Positions 31,010 to 37,524 of a stretch of DNA of 37,524 nucleotides are shown piece after piece; within the stretch, counting starts at the first letter, position 1; each line of letters starts with the position of its first letter. The translations under genes were made by a program, and so were the position numbers. Location of the stretch: NCBI GenBank assembly GCA_936928855.1, contig CAKZHZ010000018.1, positions 1-37,524 on the forward strand, in the 5' to 3' direction. The notes beneath the pieces are model-generated. The model made no database searches. It had not been told where the DNA came from and worked only from the letters and a program-made list of their open reading frames with translations. This stretch comes from an uncultured Polycyclovorans sp. GTDB taxonomy: Bacteria > Pseudomonadota > Gammaproteobacteria > Nevskiales > Nevskiaceae.

Positions 31010-32206
31010 ATGACCCGATTCGGAACGCCGCTGACCGACGGCGCCACCCGTGTACTGCTGCTGGGCGCCGGCGAACTGGGCAAGGAGGTGGCGATCGAGC
31101 TGCAGCGGCTGGGCGTGGAAGTGATCGCCTGCGATCGCTACGCTGATGCTCCGGCCATGCAGGTGGCCCATCGCAGCCATGTGCTGCCGATGCTGGACGG
31201 CGCGCGCCTGCGCGAGGTGATCGAGCAGGAGAAGCCGCAGCTGATCGTCCCCGAGATCGAGGCCATCCACACCCCGACCCTGCTGGAACTGGAGGCCGAG
31301 GGCTACACCGTGGTGCCGACCGCCCGCGCTGCCCGGCTCACCATGGACCGCGAGGGCATCCGCCGGCTGGCGGCCGAAACCCTGGGCCTGCCGACCTCGC
31401 CCTATCGCTTTGCCGACGATGCCGACAGCTTTCGTGCCGCCGTGGCCGAGGTCGGCCTGCCCTGCGTGGTGAAACCGGTGATGTCCAGCTCCGGCAAGGG
31501 GCAGAGCACGGTGAAGCGGCCCGAAGAGATCGATGCCGCGTGGGACTATGCCCAGCACGGCGGGCGCAGCGGTGCCGGTCGCGTCATCGTCGAGGGGTTC
31601 GTCGATTTCGACTACGAGATCACCCTGCTCACCGTGCGCCATCGGGGCGCGGAGGGTCAGGTGCTGACCCGCTTCTGCGCGCCCATCGGCCACCTGCAGG
31701 TCGACGGCGACTATCGCGAGTCCTGGCAGCCGCAGCCTATGAGCACCAAGGCGCAGGCGGCGGCCGAGCGGGTGGGGGAGGCCATCACCGCCGCCCTTGG
31801 CGGCCTCGGCCTGTTCGGGGTGGAGCTGTTCGTCAAGGGCGATGAGGTGATCTTCAGCGAGGTATCGCCGCGCCCCCACGACACCGGACTGGTGACCCTG
31901 ATCTCACAGGATCTCTCCGAATTCGCCCTGCACGCACGCGCCATTCTCGGCCTGCCCATCCCCAACATCCGCGCCCGCGGCCCCGCCGCCAGCTGCGCCC
32001 TGCTGCTGGAAGGCGAGGGGCGGGGGCCGGTGTTTTCCGGGGTGGCCGAGGCCTTGGCGGAGGCGGACACCCAGATCCGCCTGTTCGGCAAGCCGGAGAT
32101 CCATGGCAAGCGCCGCATGGGCGTCACCCTGGCGTTGGCAGCAACCCTGGACGAGGCCCGCGACAAGGCCCGGCGCGCGGCCGCTGCGGTGCGTTTGACG
32201 GTGTGA
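31010..32206 (+). CDS. purT: Formate-dependent phosphoribosylglycinamide formyltransferase
   Basis: 398 residues (E. coli 392). ATP-grasp enzyme that formylates GAR with formate and ATP in purine synthesis. N-terminal VLLLGAGELGKEVAIELQRLGVEVIA, CDRYADAPAMQVAHRSHV, the P-loop MSSSGKGQS, GHLQVDGDYRESWQP, and SEVSPRPHDTGLVTLISQDLSEFALH are diagnostic. The ATG at 31010 with GAGAGG upstream is preferred over an in-frame start at 30992 (adds six residues). The 141 bases to typA contain a -10-like TACAAT. Confidence 0.97.
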   Translation: MTRFGTPLTDGATRVLLLGAGELGKEVAIELQRLGVEVIACDRYADAPAMQVAHRSHVLPMLDGARLREVIEQEKPQLIVPEIEAIHTPTLLELEAEGYTVVPTARAARLTMDREGIRRLAAETLGLPTSPYRFADDADSFRAAVAEVGLPCVVKPVMSSSGKGQSTVKRPEEIDAAWDYAQHGGRSGAGRVIVEGFVDFDYEITLLTVRHRGAEGQVLTRFCAPIGHLQVDGDYRESWQPQPMSTKAQAAAERVGEAITAALGGLGLFGVELFVKGDEVIFSEVSPRPHDTGLVTLISQDLSEFALHARAILGLPIPNIRARGPAASCALLLEGEGRGPVFSGVAEALAEADTQIRLFGKPEIHGKRRMGVTLALAATLDEARDKARRAAAAVRLTV

Positions 32207-32298
32207 CAACGATCATTTCCGAGGGCGATTTCGCTGCCTGGCTGCGAAAATCCGCAGAACCGCCCTTGAGGCGCCTACCGCCGTCACAGGCAACCGCG

Positions 32299-32304
32299 TA
32301 CAAT
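32299..32304 (+). promoter_or_regulatory. Likely -10 of typA
   Basis: TACAAT lies 43 bases before the typA ATG in GCGTACAATCTGCGG. No good -35 lies at 16-18 bases; TTGAGG at 32266 is too far upstream. Support is therefore partial. Confidence 0.4.
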
Positions 32305-32347
32305 CTGCGGCCTTTTGAATTGCTGCATTGCAGCACAACGCCGCGCC

Positions 32348-34183
32348 ATGAGCATCAAGAACCTCCGCAACATCGCCATCATTGCCCACGTCGACCACGG
32401 TAAGACCACCCTGGTGGACAAGCTGCTGCGGCAGTCCCAGACCCTTGACGCTCGCGAGAATCTCGGCGAACGCATCATGGACTCCAACGATCTGGAGCGT
32501 GAGCGCGGTATCACCATCCTCGCCAAGAACACCGCCATTCGCTGGCTGGACACGCGCGACGGCACCGAATATCGCATCAACATCGTCGACACCCCGGGGC
32601 ACGCCGACTTCGGCGGCGAGGTGGAGCGCGTGTTGTCGATGGTGGATTCGGTCTGCCTGCTGGTGGACGCTGCCGACGGCCCCATGCCGCAGACCCGCTT
32701 CGTGACCCAGAAGGCGTTTGCGCTGGGGCTGAAGCCGATCGTGGTGGTCAACAAGATCGACCGCCCCGGTGCCCGCGCCCATTGGGTGATGGACCAGGTA
32801 TTTGACCTGTTCGACCGTCTCGGCGCCACCGATGAGCAGCTGGACTTCACCACCGTGTTTGCCAGTGCCCTCAACGGTTACGCCGGGGACAACCCCGACA
32901 TCCGTGAAGGCAACATGGACTTCCTGTTCCAGACCATTGTCGATCAGGTGCGGCCGCCGCAGGTGGATGTCGATGGCCCGTTCCAGATGCAGGTGATCAG
33001 CCTGGCCTACAGCAGCTACGTGGGCGTGATCGGTACCGGCCGCATCAGCCGGGGGCGCATCAAGCCCAACAGCCCGGTGTCGGTGGTCGGGCGCGACGGC
33101 GCGGTGCGCCAGGGGCGCGTGTTGCAGGTGCTCGGATTCATGGGGCTCGACAAGATGGAGGTCGAGGAGGCGCAGGCGGGCGACATCATCGCCATCACCG
33201 GTATCGACGAGCTCGGCATCTCGGAGACCGTCTGCGATGCCAAGTCGCCGGAAGGCCTGCCCACCCTGCAGGTGGACGAGCCGACCATGACCATGATCTT
33301 CGAGGTCAACAAGTCGCCCTTCGCCGGCAAGGAAGGCAAGTTCGTCACCAGTCGCCAGATCTACGAGCGCCTGCTGAAGGAGCTCAAGACCAACGTCGCC
33401 CTGCGCGTCGAGCCGGGCGAGTCGCCCGACCAGTTCCGGGTGTCCGGCCGTGGCCTTCTTCACCTGTCGGTGCTGCTGGAAAACATGCGCCGTGAAGGCT
33501 TCGAAGTGGCGGTGGCGCGTCCGCAGGTCATCACCAAGATGGTCGATGGCGTGCTGCACGAGCCCTTCGAAACCCTGGTCGCCGACGTTGAGGAAACCCA
33601 TCAGGGTGGCGTCATTCAGGGCCTCGCCGAGCGCGGCGGCAAAATGGTCAACATGGTGCCGGACGGAAAGGGCCGCGTGCGCCTCGAGTACGCCATCAGC
33701 TCACGCGGCCTGATCGGTTTCCGCTCCGAGTTCATCAACAACACCGGCGGCTCCGGCCTGTTGTTCCACAACTTCGATCACTTCGGCCCGGCCAGTGAAA
33801 ACAAGGATGTGGGTCAGCGTTACAACGGCGTGATGTTGTCCAATGAGCAGGGCAAGGCCGTCGCGTATGCGCTGTTCAACCTGCAGGAACGCGGCGCCAT
33901 GATCGCCAGCCACGGCGACGAGGTGTACGAAGGCCAGATCGTCGGCGTGCATTCGCGTGACAACGATCTCGTCGTCAACGTGCTGAAGGGCAAGAAGCTC
34001 ACCAACATGCGGGCCTCAGGTTCCGATGAAAACGTGGTGCTGACGCCGCCGAGAACCTTCTCGCTGGAGCAGGCGCTGGAATTCATCAATGACGACGAAC
34101 TGGTCGAGCTGACGCCGGAGAACATTCGCCTGCGCAAGAAGTTCCTGAAGGAACACGAGCGCAAGCGCGCCGACCGCGGCTGA
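32348..34183 (+). CDS. typA: Translational GTPase TypA/BipA
   Basis: 611 residues (E. coli 607). Ribosome-associated GTPase needed under stress and cold, aiding 50S assembly. G1 AHVDHGKTTLVDKLL, switch I ERERGITILAKN, G3 DTPGHADFGGEVERV, G4 NKIDRPGA, then the EF-Tu-like domain II and EF-G-like domains III and V, and the BipA C-terminal domain (EGQIVGVHSRDNDLVVNVLKGKKLTNMRASGSDE region, given by its span of about 525-560). Its stop codon (34181-34183) directly abuts the stop of the opposing protease gene. Confidence 0.98.
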   Translation: MSIKNLRNIAIIAHVDHGKTTLVDKLLRQSQTLDARENLGERIMDSNDLERERGITILAKNTAIRWLDTRDGTEYRINIVDTPGHADFGGEVERVLSMVDSVCLLVDAADGPMPQTRFVTQKAFALGLKPIVVVNKIDRPGARAHWVMDQVFDLFDRLGATDEQLDFTTVFASALNGYAGDNPDIREGNMDFLFQTIVDQVRPPQVDVDGPFQMQVISLAYSSYVGVIGTGRISRGRIKPNSPVSVVGRDGAVRQGRVLQVLGFMGLDKMEVEEAQAGDIIAITGIDELGISETVCDAKSPEGLPTLQVDEPTMTMIFEVNKSPFAGKEGKFVTSRQIYERLLKELKTNVALRVEPGESPDQFRVSGRGLLHLSVLLENMRREGFEVAVARPQVITKMVDGVLHEPFETLVADVEETHQGGVIQGLAERGGKMVNMVPDGKGRVRLEYAISSRGLIGFRSEFINNTGGSGLLFHNFDHFGPASENKDVGQRYNGVMLSNEQGKAVAYALFNLQERGAMIASHGDEVYEGQIVGVHSRDNDLVVNVLKGKKLTNMRASGSDENVVLTPPRTFSLEQALEFINDDELVELTPENIRLRKKFLKEHERKRADRG

Positions 34184-36640
34184 TCAGCGCCGGGCACAGC
34201 GCCACAGCGCCAGCCCGGCCAGCAACCACAACCCGCCGCCGCTCCCGCCGCCCCCCGAGGGCAGCGGGCCGGGCGTGCCCGGCCCGGGAACCACCGCGCC
34301 GGGCGTGACGATGAAGGACGACTCCTCCCCGCCGATGGTCACGTCCGCGCGGGTGGTGCCGCTGCTGGGCGACAGCGCGCGCACGCGCACCGTGTCGCCG
34401 TTGCTCACCGTGGTGTCGCTGACATACGGCCCGTTGTTGACGCTGATCTGCCCATTGCCGGCATAGGCAAAGGTGGGGGCGGTGATGCCGCTGATGGTGA
34501 TGGCGTTGGACACCGCCAGTTGTCCCGGCGGCACCTGGAGGGCCGGATTGAAACTGAAGGGAGCGGGGCGCAGATCGCCCGCCTCCAGGGTGGCGCTCAG
34601 CTCATAGCCGAAGGCCGCCTGCGCAAAGTTCACCACCGTGAAGTAAAAACTGCGCGGTAGCGCGCTGCCATCATTCAGCACAAAGGTGTTGGCCTCGTTG
34701 CCGTCGAAGCGTCCGCCGATGAGTGTGTCCGGGTCCTCGCAATTCGGGCCGCTGCCGGTGCAAAAGAAGCCGCGGTTGGTGGGGATGTTGGGATCGATGT
34801 TGAGCGTGATCAGATAGCGTGGTGCGCTTCCGGCCCGCCCCAGCAGGTCAATGTCGATGCCGTTGGCGGTGCGGCTGCGCACCACCAGGGTGTGTGGCCC
34901 GGCTGGCGTGCTGGGCACATCCACGTGCCAGGTGTGGAATTCGTCGTAAAGCGACTCCGGTTCCGGCAGACCGATCTGGAAGCTTGGGTTCACCGTGCTG
35001 CCCAGCGGCAGCAGCGCCACTTCCTGGATGAAGCTGCGCTGGGTCTGGTAGCCGCCGCTGGCGCTCAGCGACAGCGTGAAAATCACCTCCTCGTACTGTC
35101 CCGGCGTGCCGCCCACTGTCACACTGAAGCGCGCCTGCGCACTGCCGTCGGCGCCGATGGCACCCAGCGTCACCGGCCCGCCGTTGACTGTGACCGGACC
35201 CGTGGCACTCAGGCTGGCCTGGACGTCGGTGGCGGGCTGCCAGCCGTTGAACACGGTGACCACCGCGTCCAGGGTTTCGCCCGGGTCGAGCCGACCATTG
35301 CCGCCGTCATCGAGCTGCACGGCATCGATCGTCAACGACGGGCGGGGACTCATGTCCAGCGCCGCCGCCGCGTCCACCCGCCCGCCTGCCGCGCGCAGCC
35401 GGGCATTGCCGAGGGACGCCCCGCTTTCGATCAGCCGCGCCTTGATCTCGCGCCAGCCCGGCGTGGGGCTGACGTGGGCCTTCAGCAGCGCCGCAGTTCC
35501 GGCCACGTAGGGCGACGAAAACGAGGTGCCCGACACGCCGCAGTTGCCGCCGCTGCCGCAGCCGTTGCCCGTGACATAGCCGCCGCCGACCGCGGTGGTC
35601 ACGATCTGCAGGCCGGGCGCCGCCACATCCGAGCTCAAGGGGCCGTACATGCTGAAACTGGCAATGTCGTCCTGGCGGTTGGTGGCGGCCACCGCGAGCA
35701 CATTGCGGGCGTCGTACAGCGCCGGGTAGGCGAGCCGCCCGAAGTCCAGGTTGGCGTCGTCGTTGCCGGCGGCGGCCACGAACAGGATGTCCTGTGCCGC
35801 CAGCCCGCGAATCAGGTTCTCCTCGCTCTGCGAATACCCCGGCCCACCAAAGCTGGCGTTGATGATGTCGGCGCCGTTGTCGCGGGCATAGGCGATGGCC
35901 TGCTGGATCCGGGCGGAATCCAGCACCGTACTGCCGTTCTCGACGCGGCCGATCTTCAACGGCAACAGCGAACTGCGCCAGGTGGTGCCGGCCACGCCGC
36001 GCGCGTTGTTGCCCGCCGCGCCGAGGGCGCCGGCCACCAGGGTGCCGTGGTCCTGGTCACTGGCGGTGGGGCGGGGGTCGCCGAAGCTGCCGGCACTGAT
36101 GAAGTTGGCCGCGAGGTCGGGGTGATCGATATCGAAGGCATCGTCGATGATGGCCACCACCACCGAGGGGGCGCCGGTGCGGGGGAAGGTGCCGGTGCCC
36201 GCCGGGTCCCAGGCCGCCAGGAGGTGCATGTCCGCGCCCACCACGCTGGCGGGGGCGCCGGGGCCGGGCACGAAGTTGGCCTGCCCCGTGTTGCGTAAGC
36301 CCCAGAGGTCCCCGAACAGGGTGTCGTTGGGGGCGGTCTGCAGGGGGTAGCGCAGATAGTTGGGCTCGGCGAAAGCCACGGCGGGGTCGTTGGACAAGGC
36401 CGCAACCATGGACGCCACATCGGTGATGGCCGGTACCGCCAGCAGCTCGGCCGCGCCATCGGCCAGCGTGGCGCGCTTCTCCAGCCCCCAGGCTGCCTTG
36501 CTCAGTACCGCCCCGGGCCGGTACTGCACGATCACCTCGTCCGGGACATGCGCCGCCAGCGGCTGATGCGGTGTCGCCGCCGGTGCCGCCTGCACGGTTG
36601 CCAGCGCCACCAGGCCCAAGGCCCACGTCATGTTTTTCAT
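34184..36640 (-). CDS. Subtilisin-like (S8) serine protease with GlyGly-CTERM tail
   Basis: 818 residues from the ATG at 36640, chosen because it begins a signal peptide (KNMTWALGLVALATVQAAPA). Propeptide-like region about 30-100. S8 domain about 135-400: catalytic Asp166 (VVAIIDDAFDIDHPDL), His198 (DQDHGTLVAG), Ser373 (GVSGTSFSSPYVAG), oxyanion Asn293 (AAAGNDD). Then beta-rich domains (about 415-520 and 540-770) and a C-terminus of GGGGSGGG, a hydrophobic LWLLAGLALW and a basic RCARR end. This is the GlyGly-CTERM signal processed by rhombosortase, so the enzyme is probably exported by type II secretion and anchored or released at the surface. No rhombosortase gene lies in the window. Confidence 0.94.
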   Translation of the reverse strand: MKNMTWALGLVALATVQAAPAATPHQPLAAHVPDEVIVQYRPGAVLSKAAWGLEKRATLADGAAELLAVPAITDVASMVAALSNDPAVAFAEPNYLRYPLQTAPNDTLFGDLWGLRNTGQANFVPGPGAPASVVGADMHLLAAWDPAGTGTFPRTGAPSVVVAIIDDAFDIDHPDLAANFISAGSFGDPRPTASDQDHGTLVAGALGAAGNNARGVAGTTWRSSLLPLKIGRVENGSTVLDSARIQQAIAYARDNGADIINASFGGPGYSQSEENLIRGLAAQDILFVAAAGNDDANLDFGRLAYPALYDARNVLAVAATNRQDDIASFSMYGPLSSDVAAPGLQIVTTAVGGGYVTGNGCGSGGNCGVSGTSFSSPYVAGTAALLKAHVSPTPGWREIKARLIESGASLGNARLRAAGGRVDAAAALDMSPRPSLTIDAVQLDDGGNGRLDPGETLDAVVTVFNGWQPATDVQASLSATGPVTVNGGPVTLGAIGADGSAQARFSVTVGGTPGQYEEVIFTLSLSASGGYQTQRSFIQEVALLPLGSTVNPSFQIGLPEPESLYDEFHTWHVDVPSTPAGPHTLVVRSRTANGIDIDLLGRAGSAPRYLITLNIDPNIPTNRGFFCTGSGPNCEDPDTLIGGRFDGNEANTFVLNDGSALPRSFYFTVVNFAQAAFGYELSATLEAGDLRPAPFSFNPALQVPPGQLAVSNAITISGITAPTFAYAGNGQISVNNGPYVSDTTVSNGDTVRVRALSPSSGTTRADVTIGGEESSFIVTPGAVVPGPGTPGPLPSGGGGSGGGLWLLAGLALWRCARR

Positions 36641-36730
36641 CGCCCGCCATCCATGGTCTGAAACCGTCCTGATCATACGGAATGTCCTGCAGAACAGACG
36701 CAGCCAGGGGATCAACGGTTCCATAAGACA

Positions 36731-36805
36731 GTGCTGAGAGCCGAGTGATGCGTGTTGAGAAACGGCCGTTGACGTTGCTTCTACTCATCACTCATCACTC
36801 AGCAC
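36731..36805. repeat. Imperfect inverted repeat upstream of the second TonB receptor
   Basis: Arms at 36731-36750 and 36786-36805: GTGCTGAG pairs with CTCAGCAC and GAGTGATG with CATCACTC, with a short mismatch between. The centre holds the palindrome AACGGCCGTT (36761-36770). It has the look of a dispersed extragenic palindromic element, in the 286-base gap between the divergent protease and receptor genes. Confidence 0.6.
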
Positions 36806-36810
36806 GCTCG

Positions 36811-36828
36811 TACCCCCAACATGGGGTA
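36811..36828. promoter_or_regulatory. Small inverted repeat, possible operator of the receptor
   Basis: TACCCC-CAACAT-GGGGTA lies about 100 bases before the receptor ATG at 36927. Its TACCC/GGGTA core resembles the XRE-linked repeat at 27292 but the spacing differs, so a shared regulator is only a thought. The GCGTATAGGC block of the first receptor is not present here. Confidence 0.4.
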
Positions 36829-36926
36829 AATCGCTGCTCAAGCATTTAACCCTCTGAAGACTGGCGGCAAAGGTGACTTCTGGGAGGAAGTGCCGTCACT
36901 CACATCAGCGAACCTGGATGGGAGAT

Positions 36927-37524
36927 ATGAAGAGAAACGCCCTCGATGTACCCGGCCGCCTGTGCGCGCGCCGGAACCCTCTGCGTGCCCCGTGGATGTT
37001 CCGCGGCGTTGTGGCGCTGGGCCTGTTGCTGTCTCCGGCCCTCATGCCGCTGGCAACGGCTCAGGTGGTGGAGGCCCGAACCTCCGCCCTGGCGGCCGAT
37101 GCGGTCGCGCGGTTCGAGATCCCGGCGGGATCGCTGGCGGATGCCATTGATCGCTTCGGTGAGCAGAGCGGATTGCGGGTGCTGTACAGCCCCGACCTGG
37201 CGGAAAATGTCACCGTACCGGCGGTCAGTGGCGAGCTGTCTCCAGCGCAGGTGCTGCAGATCATGCTCCGCGGCACGGGCATTGTCGGCGTCTCCGTCAA
37301 TGACGAAACCCTTGTCCTGCGCCGCGCCGCCGATATCGGCGCCGAGGCCGATGCCGGTATCGTCACGATGGAAACCGCTCAGGCCGAGAACGCGGTCCCG
37401 GCCCCGGCATCGGCCACCGACATCGACAGCGCCCGCCGCGGCGGCGTTGAGGAAATCATCGTCACCGGTCAGAAGAAGGCCGAGCGCCTGCAGGACGTGC
37501 CGATTGCCATCAGCGCCTTCGACA
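36927..37524 (+). CDS. TonB-dependent receptor with STN domain (5' part, runs off the window)
   Basis: The first 199 codons are present. Long basic leader and signal peptide (RGVVALGLLLSPALMPLATAQ; cleavage near residue 46). STN domain about 60-130 (FEIPAGSLADAIDRFGEQSGLRVLYSPDL, cited by span; key blocks FEIPAGSL and FGEQSG). TonB box and plug start GGVEEIIVTGQKKAERLQDV, then PIAISAF, nearly the same as in the receptor at 2970, so the two are paralogues. An STN domain implies a sigma/anti-sigma partner, but none is next to it inside the window, and its upstream region lacks the ECF-type motif of the first receptor. GGGAG precedes the ATG. Confidence 0.93.
   Translation, partial: MKRNALDVPGRLCARRNPLRAPWMFRGVVALGLLLSPALMPLATAQVVEARTSALAADAVARFEIPAGSLADAIDRFGEQSGLRVLYSPDLAENVTVPAVSGELSPAQVLQIMLRGTGIVGVSVNDETLVLRRAADIGAEADAGIVTMETAQAENAVPAPASATDIDSARRGGVEEIIVTGQKKAERLQDVPIAISAFD

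Noticed and set aside
1..37524. tRNA genes, rRNA, riboswitches, transposases, phage or toxin-antitoxin genes
   Set aside because: I looked along both strands and saw no convincing example, although a covariance-model scan would be needed to exclude small RNAs.

Overview
The window is about 37.5 kb of high-G+C, densely coded bacterial DNA. It looks like a gammaproteobacterial chromosome. Supporting signs are split glyQ/glyS, rpsU divergent from tsaD, glnA followed by ntrB-ntrC with sigma54/NtrC sites, BipA/TypA, PurT, two TonB receptors with STN signalling domains, and a GlyGly-CTERM protease. The receptors, the SO2930-type cytochrome and the G+C content suggest a Nevskiales/Xanthomonadales-like lineage. 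That placement is inference.

Layout. 1-403 is a reading frame whose start is YihY/BrkB-like and whose end is alpha/beta-hydrolase-like. 475-831 is a glutaredoxin-type ArsC. 897-7529 is a cell-surface signalling unit: an ECF sigma factor, a FecR-like anti-sigma factor, a block of palindromic repeats, and a 1519-residue TonB receptor that carries an extra C-terminal barrel-like region. An identical GCGTATAGGC block, with a matching upstream CTTCG block at the same distance, precedes both the sigma gene and the receptor gene. This suggests one self-activating regulon. 7741-9248 holds a four-helix-bundle protein and TruD. 9259-12183 (minus) is a lipoprotein that joins a parallel beta-helix to a diheme cytochrome c. 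12292-14525 holds yqeY and rpsU (minus) divergent from tsaD-folB (plus); dnaG and rpoD do not follow yqeY. 14518-14711 carries two small repeat structures.

14710-18226 (minus) is glyQ-glyS plus a GmhB-like HAD protein that has lost its catalytic residues. 18363-22650 is the nitrogen block: a sigma54-type promoter, glnA, a strong terminator, two NtrC-type sites, a second sigma54-type promoter that lies against the ntrB start codon, then ntrB and ntrC. 22703-26441 is a tightly overlapped arsenic operon (arsR, thioredoxin-type arsC, an MFS exporter, arsH, acr3). 26432-28059 is an XRE/MmyB-type regulator divergent from two small membrane proteins, with a perfect inverted repeat between them. 28075-30889 (minus) is pykA-GDPD-GST, with overlapping stops and starts. 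31010-34183 holds purT and typA. 34184-36640 (minus) is a subtilisin-like protease with a GlyGly-CTERM tail. 36927 to the end is the start of a second STN-type TonB receptor.

No tRNA, rRNA, CRISPR array, transposase or phage gene was seen. The most unusual items are the two-barrel TonB receptor and its shared promoter, the beta-helix/diheme cytochrome fusion, the dead GmhB-like protein, the apparently leaderless sigma54-driven ntrB, and the chimeric frame at the left edge.
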